A DNA stretch of 64,000 bases from Promicromonospora iranensis. Its GTDB lineage: Bacteria; Actinomycetota; Actinomycetes; Actinomycetales; Cellulomonadaceae. The notes below the pieces were generated by a model, which saw only the letters and a program-made list of their open reading frames with translations, ran no database searches and was not told the DNA's origin. Every line of letters starts with the position of its first letter. The stretch's first letter is position 1. Below, in pieces: positions 31,314 through 41,774 of this stretch. The stretch spans positions 426,945 through 490,944 of the forward strand of contig NZ_JAJQMN010000004.1 of NCBI RefSeq assembly GCF_028994775.1. The letters are read 5' to 3'. Both the position numbers and the translations under genes were made by a program.

Positions 31314-31847
31314 ATGAGTTCGCGGTTCGCCACCGGTCCACCCGGCATGGAAACCAGTGCTAGAACCAGTGCTACGGAACCCCGGGACGTCGCACGTCGC
31401 GTCATCGACGACAACCACTTCATGGTCCTCGGCACCGTCCAGCCGGACGGCGCGCCCCGCGTCTCGCCCGTCTACTACAGCCACGCCGGCTATCGGGACT
31501 TCTACTGGATCTCGTCGCCCCGCGCCCAGCACTCGCGCAACGTCGCCGCGCGGCCGCGGGTCGAGATCGTGATCTTCAACTCGCGGGTCGACCCCGGCCC
31601 CGAGGTCGCCGCCGTCTACCTCGGTGCCACCGCAGCCCAGGTCCCGGACACGGAGCTGGTCCCAGCGGTCGACGCCGCGTTCTCCTCCGTCCGGCCGGGA
31701 GCGCGCGCGTACGGCGTGGACGAGCTCAGCGGCGCCGCCGAGCTGCGGCTGTACCGGGCGTCCGTGACCAGCACCGAGATCCACGTACGCGGGAGCGACC
31801 CCGAGCGCGGGACCGGCGTCGACCGACGCCTGGCCGTGGACGGCTGA
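31314..31847 (+). CDS. PPOX-class flavin/F420-dependent protein
   Basis: 177 residues, FMN-binding split-barrel fold. Core: VARRVIDDNHFMVLGTVQPDGAPRVSPVYYSHAGYRDFYWISSPRAQHSRNVAARPRVEIVIFNSRVDPGP, with the DGAPRVSPV strand and SPRAQHSRN loop that contact the cofactor in this family. It is a different subfamily from the PPOX gene at 30246. Start uncertain: ATG 31314 or ATG 31347 (METSART), neither with a good ribosome-binding site. Transcribed divergently from the VOC gene. Substrate unknown. Confidence 0.78.
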   Translation: MSSRFATGPPGMETSARTSATEPRDVARRVIDDNHFMVLGTVQPDGAPRVSPVYYSHAGYRDFYWISSPRAQHSRNVAARPRVEIVIFNSRVDPGPEVAAVYLGATAAQVPDTELVPAVDAAFSSVRPGARAYGVDELSGAAELRLYRASVTSTEIHVRGSDPERGTGVDRRLAVDG

Positions 31848-31929
31848 GACCCGGGAGAGCACCACCAACCCGACCGGGCCGCGCGAAAAGCCTTGGCCGG
31901 GACCCGCCGCGCCACCGGACAATCGCCCG

Positions 31930-32649
31930 ATGACCGTCGCCGACGAGGACCTCCGCCCGTACTTCCAGGCCGCAAGGACCGGGCTCACCTTCAACTCGCC
32001 CCTCGGCGAGCAACGGGTCGCCGCGCTGATCGACCGCGTCCAGCCCCTGAGCGCGAGCTCACGCGCCCTCGACCTCGGCTGCGGCACCGGCGAGCTGTTG
32101 CTCCGCCTCTGTGCGCAGCACGGCCTCGGGGGCGACGGGGTCGACAACCAGGCAACCGATGTCACCACCGCCCGGCGTACCGCCGCCGACCGTGGCCTCG
32201 CCGGGCAGGTCACCTTCCACACCGCGGACGCGACCGTCTGGGACCGCCCGGCGGACATCGTCGTCAACATCGGCGCGAGCCACATCTGGGGCGAGGGCCC
32301 GGCGCCCGCGCTGGCTGCACTGCACCGGCTGACCAACCCGTTCGGCACGCTGCTGTTCGGCGAAGGCGTCTACGAGACCAAGCCTGATGCCGCTGTCCGC
32401 GAGGGCTTCGGGGACCTGCCCGATCTCGCCGGCCTGGTCCGGATCGCGACCGACGCGGGGTTCCGGGTGCTGCACGCCGCGACGTCCACGCAGGGCGAGT
32501 GGGACGACTTCGAGTCGGACTGGCGGGCCGGCATCGAGCGGCTGGCCACGCCGGGCGCCCGTGCCTTCGCCGACCGGCGGCGCGAGGAGTACCTGGACGG
32601 CTACCGGGGCGTGGTGGGCTTCGCCTGGCTGGTACTCACTCCGGCCTGA
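31930..32649 (+). CDS. SAM-dependent class I methyltransferase
   Basis: 239 residues. Motif I ALDLGCGTGELLLRLCAQHGL (about 46-66) binds S-adenosylmethionine. GDGVDNQATDVTTARRTAADRGL supplies the acidic residue for the ribose, TFHTADATVWDRPADIVVNIGASHIWGEG covers motifs II and III, and EGVYETKPDAAVREGFG follows. The C-terminus, DDFESDWRAGIERLATPGA...YLDGYRGVVGFAWLVLTPA, is typical of small-molecule methyltransferases. Acceptor unknown. It stands between the PPOX gene and a convergent ASCH gene. Confidence 0.85.
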   Translation: MTVADEDLRPYFQAARTGLTFNSPLGEQRVAALIDRVQPLSASSRALDLGCGTGELLLRLCAQHGLGGDGVDNQATDVTTARRTAADRGLAGQVTFHTADATVWDRPADIVVNIGASHIWGEGPAPALAALHRLTNPFGTLLFGEGVYETKPDAAVREGFGDLPDLAGLVRIATDAGFRVLHAATSTQGEWDDFESDWRAGIERLATPGARAFADRRREEYLDGYRGVVGFAWLVLTPA

Positions 32650-32661
32650 GCCCTGGCACGC

Positions 32662-32685
32662 ACCGGGCGGGGACCCGCGCCCGGT
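32662..32685. terminator. short hairpin between convergent genes
   Basis: ACCGGGCG (32662-32669) pairs with CGCCCGGT (32678-32685), 8-base loop, 13 bases after the methyltransferase stop. No T-run. Confidence 0.5.
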
Positions 32686-32742
32686 CCGCGCGGCTCACGG
32701 TTCGGGTGGACCAGGCCGCGCGGGGCAGTGAGAGCAAGCAGC

Positions 32743-33369
32743 TCAGGACCGCGGGTAGAGCAGCTCGAACCGCTCGCACACGACGGGCATGTCCGTGGAG
32801 AACTCCCGGCCCTCCGGCAGGTTCCGGCGGAAGTACGCCTCGTGCCCCGTGCGCCACGACTCCAGCGTGCGGTCGTCCTCACCCTCCGCGGCCGCGAAGT
32901 CCTCGTCCACCGCGTCGAACGTCACGGTCTCGACGCTCGTGGTGCGGATCAGGGCGCGCGGGTGGTTCTCGCCGTCCAGCAGGATCGACAGCTCACCGAC
33001 GACCGGCAGCGGCGCGCCCTCGTCGTCGTAGTCCCACAGAGCCGACGACGTCGCCGTCTTGTCGCCCGCGAGCACCGCGTCCAGCAGCCGCTCGGCCAGC
33101 TCCGGCTCGTCGCCGAACGACCAGGCCTGCGGCGGCACTGTCTCGCTGACGGTCTGGCCCACCACGATGCTGGCCTTCGCCATGCCCGCGTACTGGCGGG
33201 TGGCCGCCCAGAAGTCCAGGACCTCGGCCGCGAGCTCCGAGTCCTCGGCAGAGACCGCCTCAGGGTCGAAGGTCGCGGGGTCGAACGTCGCGGGGTCGAA
33301 GGACTCCGCCCCCTCGGCGTCGGTCGGCTCGTTGTCGTCCGCTGCCTGCGGGTTCACGTCGTGGGTCAC
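32743..33369 (-). CDS. ASCH domain-containing protein
   Basis: 208 residues. The ASCH (ASC-1 homology) beta-barrel occupies about 75-208: WSFGDEPELAERLLDAVLAGDKTATSSALWDYDDEGAPLPVVGELSILLDGENHPRALIRTTSVETVTFDAVDEDFAAAEGEDDRTLESWRTGHEAYF. G-x-K-T-A-T-S and EGE-x-D are the conserved features linked with RNA or nucleic-acid-related binding; some relatives are nucleases or amidohydrolases. The N-terminal 40 residues are acidic with a short repeat FDPATFDPATFDPEA. The start is GTG with AGGA before it. Confidence 0.82.
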   Translation of the reverse strand: MTHDVNPQAADDNEPTDAEGAESFDPATFDPATFDPEAVSAEDSELAAEVLDFWAATRQYAGMAKASIVVGQTVSETVPPQAWSFGDEPELAERLLDAVLAGDKTATSSALWDYDDEGAPLPVVGELSILLDGENHPRALIRTTSVETVTFDAVDEDFAAAEGEDDRTLESWRTGHEAYFRRNLPEGREFSTDMPVVCERFELLYPRS

Positions 33370-33569
33370 GGGGACATCCTGCCCTAACCGCCGCCCCCGG
33401 GACGAGGGCAGATCGGGCACGGCGGGTGCTGAACGATCCGGTAACGAAAACTTACTCAGTTTGCATGTGCGAGTCAGACCATGATCTGGTAAACGGCGGT
33501 CCACGCCCCCAGGGGTGTGTCTCAAGTTTCTACCCCAGCCCACAGATTCCGCCAAGAAGAGGGGGCTCC

Positions 33570-34820
33570 GTGCCAGCTATCGAGGCACACCACCTGTACA
33601 AGGTGTTCGGCCGCAAAGGCCGCGAAGGCGTCAAGCGTCTCCAAGCCGGTGCCGACACCACCGAACTGAAGAAGGCGGGCCTGACCCCCGCCGTCATCGA
33701 CGCGTCGTTCACCGTCGAAGAAGGCGAGATCTTCGTCGTCATGGGCCTCTCCGGGTCCGGCAAGTCGACGCTGATCCGCATGATCAACGGGCTCCACCCC
33801 CCGACCGCCGGCCACGTGAAGCTGCACGGCGAGAACATCACCGCCGCCACCGGCAAGGATCTGCGCCGCCTCCGCCGCGAGCGGATCAGCATGGTGTTCC
33901 AGCACTTCGCGCTGTTCCCGCACCGCTCGGTCATCGACAACGCCGCATACGGCCTCGAGACCCAGGGCGTCGCCAAGGAGGAACGCCGCAGGCGCGCCCA
34001 CGAGGCGCTCGAGCTGTGCGGCCTGACCGGCTGGGACGAGCACCTGCCCAGCGAGCTGTCCGGCGGCATGCAGCAGCGCGTCGGCCTGGCCCGCGCACTC
34101 GCCGCCGACACCGACATCCTGCTCATGGACGAGGCGTTCAGCGCCCTCGACCCGCTCATCCGGCGCGACATGCAGGACCAGCTCATCGAGCTGCAGCAGA
34201 AGCTCGGCAAGACGATCCTGTTCATCACCCACGACCTCAACGAGGCCATGCGCATCGGCGACCGCATCGCCATGATGCGCAACGGGCGGATCGTCCAGAT
34301 CGGCACCGCCGAGGAGATCCTCACCGACCCCGCCAACGACTACGTCGCCCAGTTCGTCGCCGACGTCGACCGCACCCGGGTACTGACCGCGGCGTCCGTC
34401 ATGGAACCGCCCGTCGCCGTCCTCGGGGCCGAGCAAGGACCACGCACCGCGCACAAGCTGATGCGCGAGCACCAGATCTCGGCCCTGTTCGTCACCGGAC
34501 GCGACCGCTCCCTGAAGGGGTACGTCACCGAGGACGAGGTCGGCAAGCACCTGGAGCAGAAGGACATCACCAGCCTCCTGAAGCCGGTGCCCGACGTCGC
34601 CCGCGTCACCCCCGACACCTCGCTCGCCGACCTGTTCGGCCCCGCCGCCGAGACCCCGGCGATCGCCGTGGTCGACGACGCCGGCCGGCTCAGCGGCGTC
34701 ATCCCGCGCATCACGCTGCTCTCGGCGCTCGCGGCGTACGCCGAGGCCGACTCGGAGATCGAGACGGCGGCAGCCGCCGAACCCCTGACCGACCAGACGA
34801 AGGAGGCAGTCCGTGGTTGA
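33570..34820 (+). CDS. glycine betaine/proline ABC transporter ATPase (ProV/OpuAA)
   Basis: 416 residues. The characteristic N-terminal extension precedes Walker A (VFGRKGREGVKRLQAGADTTELKKAGLTPAVIDASFTVEEGEIFVVMGLSGSGKST). Then come Q-loop VFQHFALFPHRSVIDNAAYGLE, signature LSGGMQQRVGLARAL, Walker B ILLMDEAFSALDPLIRRDMQDQL and THDLNEAMRIGDRIAMMRNGRIVQIGT. The last 125 residues are tandem CBS domains, which sense ionic strength in OpuA. GTG 33570 follows AAGAGGGGG and fits the family N-terminus. First gene of a three-gene osmoprotectant importer; overlaps the permease by eight bases. Confidence 0.93.
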   Translation: MPAIEAHHLYKVFGRKGREGVKRLQAGADTTELKKAGLTPAVIDASFTVEEGEIFVVMGLSGSGKSTLIRMINGLHPPTAGHVKLHGENITAATGKDLRRLRRERISMVFQHFALFPHRSVIDNAAYGLETQGVAKEERRRRAHEALELCGLTGWDEHLPSELSGGMQQRVGLARALAADTDILLMDEAFSALDPLIRRDMQDQLIELQQKLGKTILFITHDLNEAMRIGDRIAMMRNGRIVQIGTAEEILTDPANDYVAQFVADVDRTRVLTAASVMEPPVAVLGAEQGPRTAHKLMREHQISALFVTGRDRSLKGYVTEDEVGKHLEQKDITSLLKPVPDVARVTPDTSLADLFGPAAETPAIAVVDDAGRLSGVIPRITLLSALAAYAEADSEIETAAAAEPLTDQTKEAVRG

Positions 34821-35730
34821 GCACGCCGCTCCCCTGACGATCGTGCCGCCGCTGCCGATCGGCGACCTGCTGGAGACCGGCTTCGAGTGGTTCAAGGACA
34901 CGTTCGACGCGTTCTTCGACGTCGTCGGCGACATCGTCACGGGTGCGATCGACGGGATCGCCGCGGTGCTGCTGGCTCCGGACCCGCTGGTTCTCGCCGT
35001 GATCTTCGCGCTGCTCGCCTGGCTCGTCCGAGACTGGAAGCTCGGGATCGGCACCCTGGTCGGCATGGTCCTGATCATCGGGATGGGCATGTGGGACCCG
35101 GCCATGGACACCCTGGCCCTGGTGGTGGTCGCCACCCTGGTCGCACTGGTCATCGGCGTCCCGCTGGGCATTCTCGCGGCGCGCTCCGCGGTCGTCAGCC
35201 GCATCCTCCGGCCCGTCATGGACTTCTTGCAGACCATGCCCGGCTTCGTCTGGCTGGTCCCCGTGGTCAAGCTGTTCAGCATCGGCGTGGCCGGAGCGAT
35301 GGTCGCCACGGTGATCTTCGCGCTGGCTCCGGCCGTCCGGCTCACCGAGCTCGGCATCCGTCAGGTCGACGGCGAGGTGGTCGAGGCCGGTCAGGCCTTC
35401 GGCGCCGGACCACGACAGATCCTGAAGGACATCCAGCTTCCGCTGGCGATGCCGACGGTGATGGCCGGTGTCAACCAGGTGATCATGCTGTCGCTCTCGA
35501 TGGCCGTGATCGGCGGCCTCGTGGGTGCCGGAGGCCTCGGCAACGAGGTGGTCAGCGGCATCTCGACGCTCAACCTCGCGCTCGGCTTCGACGCCGGCAT
35601 CTCCGTGGTGATCCTGGCGATCTTCCTGGACCGGCTCACCGCGTCGATCGGCTCACGCCGGCCGGGCCACGGCCGGCTCCGTGAGCTTCGGGAGCGGTTC
35701 ACCCGCACCCCCGCCACGAGCGCGGCCTGA
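34813..35730 (+). CDS. glycine betaine/proline ABC transporter permease (ProW/OpuAB)
   Basis: 305 residues. The N-terminal amphipathic region GDLLETGFEWFKDTFDAFFDVVGDIVTGAIDGIAAVLL is typical of ProW. It is followed by the BPD_transp_1 domain: VPLGILAARSAVVSRILRPVMDFLQTMPGFVWLVPVVKLFSIG, with MDFLQTMPGFVWL characteristic of this subfamily, and the EAA-like loop GQAFGAGPRQILKDIQLPLAMPTVMAGVNQVIMLSLSMAVIGGLVGAGGLG. GTG start with AAGGAGG upstream, overlapping the ATPase gene. Forms the channel of the importer. Confidence 0.93.
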   Translation: MVEHAAPLTIVPPLPIGDLLETGFEWFKDTFDAFFDVVGDIVTGAIDGIAAVLLAPDPLVLAVIFALLAWLVRDWKLGIGTLVGMVLIIGMGMWDPAMDTLALVVVATLVALVIGVPLGILAARSAVVSRILRPVMDFLQTMPGFVWLVPVVKLFSIGVAGAMVATVIFALAPAVRLTELGIRQVDGEVVEAGQAFGAGPRQILKDIQLPLAMPTVMAGVNQVIMLSLSMAVIGGLVGAGGLGNEVVSGISTLNLALGFDAGISVVILAIFLDRLTASIGSRRPGHGRLRELRERFTRTPATSAA

Positions 35731-35813
35731 CCGGCCCGTTCTCCGCGGACCAACAACTTCCTCACCCGACGATTCCATACACGACGATGCACATACGAAA
35801 CGGAAGGACACCG

Positions 35814-36719
35814 ATGATCGGCACGACCGGCAAGCGGATCGGAGTCGCCACGGCGGCTCTCACCCTGACCCTCGGCATGACCGCCTGCGCCTCGGAAGAC
35901 GGCGGCAGCGGCGGCAGCGACGGCGGCGACAAGACCATCACGATGGGCATCATCCCCTCGTGGACGGACGGCCTGAGCACCGCCTACCTCTGGAAGAACA
36001 TTCTCGAGGAGGAGGGCTACACGGTCGAGATCGAGGAGATCAACGACGCCGCGCCCCTGTACACCGGGCTCGCCGAGGGCGACATCGACGTGTACCCGTC
36101 CGCATGGCCCGAGGTCACGCACAAGTCCTACATGGACGAGTACGGCGACGACATCGAGGACCTCGGTGCCTACTACGACGCCGCCAAGCTGACCATGGCC
36201 GTCCCGGAGGACTCGCCGCTCACGTCGATCGAGGACCTCGTCGGCAAGTCGGCCGACTACGACGGCAAGATCGTCGGCATCGAGGCGGGCGCAGGCCTCA
36301 CCAAGGCCGTCCAGGAGCAGGTCATCCCGCAGTACGGCCTGGACGAGGACGGCTGGGAGCTCCAGACGTCCTCGACGCCGGCCATGCTGAACGCCCTCGA
36401 GGAGGCGGTGGACGCCAAGGAGGACATCGTCGTCACGCTGTGGCGTCCCTTCTGGGCGAACAACGAGTTCCCCGTCCGCGACCTCGAGGACCCCAAGGGT
36501 GCGCTCGGCGAGGCCGAGGGCCTGCACGAGCTCGCGACCACGGGCTTCAGCGAGGAGTTTCCCGACGTCGCCGAGATGATGTCGAAGGCCAAGCTGGACG
36601 ACGAGCAGTACGGCACCCTCGAGGACCAGGTCGTCAACGAGAACCCGGACGACCCGGCCGCCGGTGTCGAGGCCTGGATCGCGGACAACCAGGACTGGGT
36701 CGACTCCCTCAAGTCCTGA
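35814..36719 (+). CDS. glycine betaine/choline-binding lipoprotein (OpuAC type)
   Basis: 301 residues. Signal peptide MIGTTGKRIGVATAALTLTL, lipobox GMTAC, then a Gly/Ser/Asp spacer and the OpuAC domain: ITMGIIPSWTDGLSTAYLWKNILEEEGYTVEIEEINDAAPLYTGLAEGDIDVYPSAWPEVTHKSYMDEYGDDIEDLG. Aromatic residues for a quaternary amine cage are present (SWTDG, AWPEV, VTLWRPFWANNEF). ATG chosen because GGAAGGA precedes it and the signal follows at once. Third gene of the osmoprotectant importer. A strong terminator follows. Confidence 0.92.
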   Translation: MIGTTGKRIGVATAALTLTLGMTACASEDGGSGGSDGGDKTITMGIIPSWTDGLSTAYLWKNILEEEGYTVEIEEINDAAPLYTGLAEGDIDVYPSAWPEVTHKSYMDEYGDDIEDLGAYYDAAKLTMAVPEDSPLTSIEDLVGKSADYDGKIVGIEAGAGLTKAVQEQVIPQYGLDEDGWELQTSSTPAMLNALEEAVDAKEDIVVTLWRPFWANNEFPVRDLEDPKGALGEAEGLHELATTGFSEEFPDVAEMMSKAKLDDEQYGTLEDQVVNENPDDPAAGVEAWIADNQDWVDSLKS

Positions 36720-36742
36720 TCTGCCGCCGTTGCACCGGGCAC

Positions 36743-36776
36743 GGCGCCCCGCTCTCCGACCGGAGGGCGGGGCGCC
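36743..36776 (+). terminator. terminator of the osmoprotectant importer operon
   Basis: GGCGCCCCGCTCTCC (36743-36757) pairs with GGAGGGCGGGGCGCC (36762-36776) with one mismatch, loop GACC, 23 bases after the lipoprotein stop. Confidence 0.85.
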
Positions 36777-36842
36777 GCTCTGTGACCAGACAGACAGCCC
36801 GGCACTGCTGCCCCGGGCAAGCGACGTTCCTAGACTCGACAC

Positions 36843-37862
36843 GTGCCCCACGACGTCTCGCTCGACCACCCCGCTCCTGCTGCCGACACCGCCCCTGCCG
36901 GCGACACCGCCCGGCCGGCCGCTCGCCCCGGCAACCGCGCAGCCGCTGGTGTCGTCCTCGCCGTGGTCGGCGGAGCCGGGATCGCCGTGCAGAGTCGCGT
37001 CAACGGCTCCCTGGCGGACCATGTCGGCAGCGGCTACCTCGCGGCGGTCGTGTCCTTCGGGTCAGGGCTGATCCTGCTGACCCTGGCCCTGCTGGTCTCC
37101 CGGCGCAGCCGGGCCGGTATGCGCCGGGTGCTCGCCGCCCTGCGCGACGGCGGCCTGCGTCCCTGGCAGGTCCTTGGTGGCGCCGCCGGCGGATTCTTCG
37201 TCGCGACCCAGGGCCTCACCGTCGGGGTGCTGGGCGTCGCGACCTTCATCGTCGCCTTCGTCACCGGCCAGTCCGTCGGTTCGGTCGTCATCGACCGGCT
37301 CGGCCTCGGACCGGGCGGAGTCCGGCTCGTGACGTTTCCGCGGGCCGTCGGCCCGGTGCTGACCGTGGCCGCCGTCGCCATCGCGATGTCGGGGGGTCTC
37401 GGGTCGCCGTCTGCCCTGCTGCTGGCAGTGCTCCCGCTGGTGGCGGGCATCGGGTCAGCCTGGCAGCAGGCGGTCAACGGGCACGTGCGCGCCGCCGCCG
37501 GCGACGTGCTCGCCGCCACTCTCGTGAACTTCGTGGTGGGCACCGTGGTGCTGGCGGCCGCCCTCGGTGTGTCGCTCCTGGCCGAGGGGCTACCCGACGG
37601 CGCCTTCCCGGCGGATCCCCTGCTGTACACCGGCGGGATCATCGGCATCGCGTTCATCGCGCTGTCCGCGGCAGTCGTGCACAGGATCGGGGTGCTGCTG
37701 CTCAGCCTGGGCATGATCGCCGGACAGATCGTCACGGCGCTGGTGCTCGACGCGGTGGCGCCGGGCGCCACGCCGCCGGGGGTCGCCACCTACGTGGGCG
37801 CTGCCCTGACGCTGGTCGGCGTGGCGGTGCCGCTCCTCGCGGAGCGGCGCCGCCACGCCTGA
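36843..37862 (+). CDS. DMT-superfamily transporter, YdcZ type
   Basis: 339 residues from GTG. A Pro/Ala-rich cytoplasmic N-terminus of about 35 residues leads to ten helices in two YdcZ repeats: GVVLAVVGGAGIAVQSRVNGSLADHVGSGYLAAVVSFGSGLILLTLALLVSRR, and PLVAGIGSAWQQAVNGHVRAAAGDVLAATLVNFVVGTVVLAA. The QxxVNG motif occurs in both halves (AVQSRVNGSL, AWQQAVNGHV), as expected from internal duplication. The family contains exporters and importers of small molecules; substrate unknown. Convergent with ilvC. Confidence 0.85.
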   Translation: MPHDVSLDHPAPAADTAPAGDTARPAARPGNRAAAGVVLAVVGGAGIAVQSRVNGSLADHVGSGYLAAVVSFGSGLILLTLALLVSRRSRAGMRRVLAALRDGGLRPWQVLGGAAGGFFVATQGLTVGVLGVATFIVAFVTGQSVGSVVIDRLGLGPGGVRLVTFPRAVGPVLTVAAVAIAMSGGLGSPSALLLAVLPLVAGIGSAWQQAVNGHVRAAAGDVLAATLVNFVVGTVVLAAALGVSLLAEGLPDGAFPADPLLYTGGIIGIAFIALSAAVVHRIGVLLLSLGMIAGQIVTALVLDAVAPGATPPGVATYVGAALTLVGVAVPLLAERRRHA

Positions 37863-37873
37863 CGCGGCGCTAC

Positions 37874-39023
<1,150 letters not shown>

Positions 39024-39061
39024 TCAATTGATCTTCTCGGGTGGAAAGTAAGTCAGTAGGT

Positions 39062-39586
39062 TCACGCGGACCGGACGGCGCGCTCGAAGGCGCGGTCGGT
39101 GATGGATCGGGCACCCCGGCCGATGGCCAGGGTCCCGGACTTGACGATCTCACGGACGCCGTACGGTTCCAGCGCCGCGAGCAGCGAGTCGAGCTTCGCG
39201 GCGGGTCCGGTGGCCTCGATGACCACGGACTCCGGCACGACGTCGACGACGCGCGCCCGGAACATCTCGACGACTTCCAGCACCCCGGTCCGGGTGGCGG
39301 CGTCGGCCCGCACCTTGACGAGCAGGAGCTCGCGGTGCACTGACGACTCGGGTTCGAGCTCGACGATCTTGATCACGTGGATGAGCTTGTTGAGCTGCTT
39401 CGTGACCTGTTCCAGGGGGTGCTCCTCGACGTCGACCACCACGGTGATGCGCGAGATCTCCTCGTGCTCCGTGGGGCCCACCGCCAGGGAGTGGATGTTG
39501 AACGCGCGACGGGCGAACAGTCCGGCGACGCGCGTGAGCACGCCGGGCTTGTTCTCCACGAGCACGGACAGGGTGTGCCTCGACAT
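39062..39586 (-). CDS. ilvN: acetolactate synthase small (regulatory) subunit
   Basis: 174 residues. N-terminal ACT domain MSRHTLSVLVENKPGVLTRVAGLFARRAFNIHSLAVGPTEHEEISRITVVVD binds valine for feedback inhibition, and the C-terminal ALS_ss_C domain is RELLLVKVRADAATRTGVLEVVEMFRARVVDVVPESVVIEATGPAAKLDSLLAALEPYGVREIVKSG. GAGGA stands upstream of the chosen ATG; an earlier in-frame start would overlap ilvB and is not needed. It lies 16 bases after ilvB and activates the IlvB catalytic subunit. Confidence 0.96.
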   Translation of the reverse strand: MSRHTLSVLVENKPGVLTRVAGLFARRAFNIHSLAVGPTEHEEISRITVVVDVEEHPLEQVTKQLNKLIHVIKIVELEPESSVHRELLLVKVRADAATRTGVLEVVEMFRARVVDVVPESVVIEATGPAAKLDSLLAALEPYGVREIVKSGTLAIGRGARSITDRAFERAVRSA

Positions 39587-39602
39587 GGGATTCAGTCCTC
39601 GC

Positions 39603-41483
39603 TCAGTCTTCTCGGTCCCACGCCGGCGAGATGCCGCGTGCGTACTGGATGTCATCGTTGCTCACGCCGGCGGCGACCATGGGCCACACCATCGCGTCCC
39701 GCGAGACGGTGAAGTCCACGACCACCGGCCGGTCGTCGATCTCGTTGGCCCGCTTGATCGCGGCGTCGACCTCGGAGGCGTGCTCCACGCGGATGCCCTC
39801 GCAGCCGTACGCGTCGGCGAGCTTCACGAAGTCGGGGATGCGCCGGGTCCCGTGACCGGTGTGCAGGTCGGTGTTGGAGTAGCGCGACTCGTAGAAGAGC
39901 GTCTGCCACTGCCGCACCATGCCCAGCGAGCTGTTGTTGATCACGGCCACCTTGATGGGGATGTCGTTGATCGCACAGGTCGCGAGCTCCTGGTTGGTCA
40001 TCTGGAAGCAGCCGTCGCCGTCGATCGCCCAGACGGTCCGGTCCGGCTGGCCGACCTTCGCGCCCATCGCCGCGGGCACCGAGTAGCCCATCGTGCCGAG
40101 GCCGCCGGAGTTGATCCAGGTGTTCGGCCGCTCGTAGCTGATGAACTGCGCCGCCCACATCTGGTGCTGGCCGACACCCGCGACGTAGATCCCGTCGGGC
40201 CCGGTCATCTCGCCGAGGCGCTGGATCACGTGCTGCGGCGAGAGGTGCCCGTCCTCCGGCTGCGTGTAGCCGCGGGGGTACGTGCGGCGCCACTCGTCGA
40301 GCTGGTGCCACCAGCCCTCGACGTCCGGCTTGCCGTGGGCCTCGTGCTCCCTGGCCAGCTCGGGCAGCAGGTCTCCGATGACCTCGCGGAGGTCGCCCAC
40401 GATCGGCACGTCGGCCTCGCGGTTCTTGCCGATCTCGGCGGGGTCGATGTCCGCGTGGATGATCGCGGCGAGCGGCGCGAAGCTCGACAGCTTGCCCGTG
40501 ACGCGGTCGTCGAACCGGGCGCCGAGCGCGAAGACCAGGTCCGCCTTCTGCAGCGCCGCGACGGCGGGCACGGTGCCGTGCATGCCGGGCATGCCCAGGT
40601 GCTGCGGGTGGCTGTCCGGCACCGCGCCACGGGCCATCAGCGTCGTCACGACGGGCGCCCCGGACAGGTCGACGAGCTGGCGCAGCAGGTCCGCCGCGCC
40701 GGACCGGATCACGCCGCCGCCCACGTACAGCACCGGGCGCTTCGCCGTGGCCAGCAGCTTCGCGGCCTCGCGGATCTGCTTCGAGTGCGGCTTGGTCACC
40801 GGGTGGTAGCCGGGCAGCTGCAGGTCCTGCGGCCACGAGAACGTGGTGCGGGACTGCATGGCCGACTTGGAGATGTCCACGAGCACCGGGCCCGGGCGCC
40901 CCGTGGAGGCGATGTGGAAGGCCTCCGCGATGGTGCGCGGGATGTCGGCGGGGTCCGTGACCAGGAAGTTGTGCTTCGTGATCGGCAGGGTGATGCCGAC
41001 GATGTCGGCCTCCTGGAACGCGTCGGTCCCGATCGACGAGGACGCCACCTGACCGGTGATCGCCACGAGCGGGATCGAGTCCATGTGCGCGTCGGCGATG
41101 GGCGTCACCAGGTTCGTCGCGCCGGGGCCCGACGTCGCCATGGTCACCCCGACCCTGCCGGTCGCGTGGGCGTAGCCCGACGCCGCGTGTCCACCGCCCT
41201 GCTCGTGTCGCACGAGGATGTGCCGGAGCTTGGCGGAGTCCATCAGCGGGTCGTAGAGGGGCAGGATCGCGCCGCCCGGGATGCCGAAGACGGTGTCGAC
41301 ACCGACCTCCTCGAGCGAGCGGACGATGGACTGCGCGCCCGTGACGTCCTCCGGCCCGACGCGAGGCGTGGCGGCCTCGGGCTCGGTCCTGCCGCTTACC
41401 ACGCGAGACCGAAGCTCGGTGCGCACCTGGTCACGCGCCTCGGCGCGCGCGGCGATCTGTGCGGGTGTCGGTGTGCCGGTCAT
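39603..41483 (-). CDS. ilvB: acetolactate synthase large (catalytic) subunit
   Basis: TPP- and FAD-dependent enzyme of 626 residues; joins pyruvate to pyruvate or 2-ketobutyrate. [65 protein letters not shown] holds the catalytic Glu (RHEQGG). The TPP-binding motif is [40 protein letters not shown]. An N-terminal extension of about 55 residues is normal in actinobacteria. ATG 41483 has AGGAGA upstream; the longer frame crosses the attenuator and is rejected. Transcription passes a leader peptide and terminator 57 bases or more upstream. Confidence 0.97.
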   Translation of the reverse strand: MTGTPTPAQIAARAEARDQVRTELRSRVVSGRTEPEAATPRVGPEDVTGAQSIVRSLEEVGVDTVFGIPGGAILPLYDPLMDSAKLRHILVRHEQGGGHAASGYAHATGRVGVTMATSGPGATNLVTPIADAHMDSIPLVAITGQVASSSIGTDAFQEADIVGITLPITKHNFLVTDPADIPRTIAEAFHIASTGRPGPVLVDISKSAMQSRTTFSWPQDLQLPGYHPVTKPHSKQIREAAKLLATAKRPVLYVGGGVIRSGAADLLRQLVDLSGAPVVTTLMARGAVPDSHPQHLGMPGMHGTVPAVAALQKADLVFALGARFDDRVTGKLSSFAPLAAIIHADIDPAEIGKNREADVPIVGDLREVIGDLLPELAREHEAHGKPDVEGWWHQLDEWRRTYPRGYTQPEDGHLSPQHVIQRLGEMTGPDGIYVAGVGQHQMWAAQFISYERPNTWINSGGLGTMGYSVPAAMGAKVGQPDRTVWAIDGDGCFQMTNQELATCAINDIPIKVAVINNSSLGMVRQWQTLFYESRYSNTDLHTGHGTRRIPDFVKLADAYGCEGIRVEHASEVDAAIKRANEIDDRPVVVDFTVSRDAMVWPMVAAGVSNDDIQYARGISPAWDRED

Positions 41484-41539
41484 ACGGATCTCCTGCCGTC
41501 GCGCCCCGTCCTGGGGCGAAAGCGAGCGTTCGTGACAAC

Positions 41540-41579
41540 AAAAAAACCCCGGGTCCTTGGTGAGCAAGGACTGCCAGGG
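41540..41579 (-). terminator. attenuator terminator upstream of ilvB
   Basis: On the minus strand GTCCTTG (41571-41565) pairs with CAAGGAC (41559-41553) around a 5-base loop, with CCC/GGG flanks, then seven T residues (41546-41540). A second perfect 10-base hairpin, GAGCGCGCGG (41623-41614) with CCGCGCGCTC (41590-41581), precedes it, its first arm lying in the leader-peptide codons. Confidence 0.87.
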
Positions 41580-41608
41580 TGAGCGCGCGGACGATGCCTG
41601 TGCTGGGC

Positions 41609-41653
41609 TTAGGCCGCGCGCTCAGGAAGTACTACAAGAATGATCGTCTGCAC
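41609..41653 (-). CDS. ilvB leader peptide rich in Ile/Leu/Val codons
   Basis: GTG-started frame encoding [14 protein letters not shown]. The run Ile-Ile-Leu-Val-Val-Leu comprises exactly the products of this operon, as in the corynebacterial ilvBNC leader. The GTG lies 7 bases after a good -10 box, so the mRNA should be leaderless. An in-frame GTG at 41662 would fall before the predicted transcription start. Ribosome stalling here would cover the first arm of the upstream hairpin. Confidence 0.85.
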   Translation of the reverse strand: MQTIILVVLPERAA

Positions 41654-41660
41654 GTGACGC

Positions 41661-41689
41661 ACGTTACGCCGAATCTGCGGCGATGTCAC
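41661..41689 (-). promoter_or_regulatory. promoter of the ilvB leader
   Basis: Minus-strand GTGACA (41689-41684) and TAACGT (41666-41661), 17-base spacer, 7 bases before the leader GTG. Confidence 0.75.
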
Positions 41690-41774
41690 CCAGCGGGCCG
41701 AAGGTCCCACGATCCGAGACACGGAGGGCCTCCAGCCGCAGGATCCCGGGCCTGCCGAGCAGACCCGCACGCGA

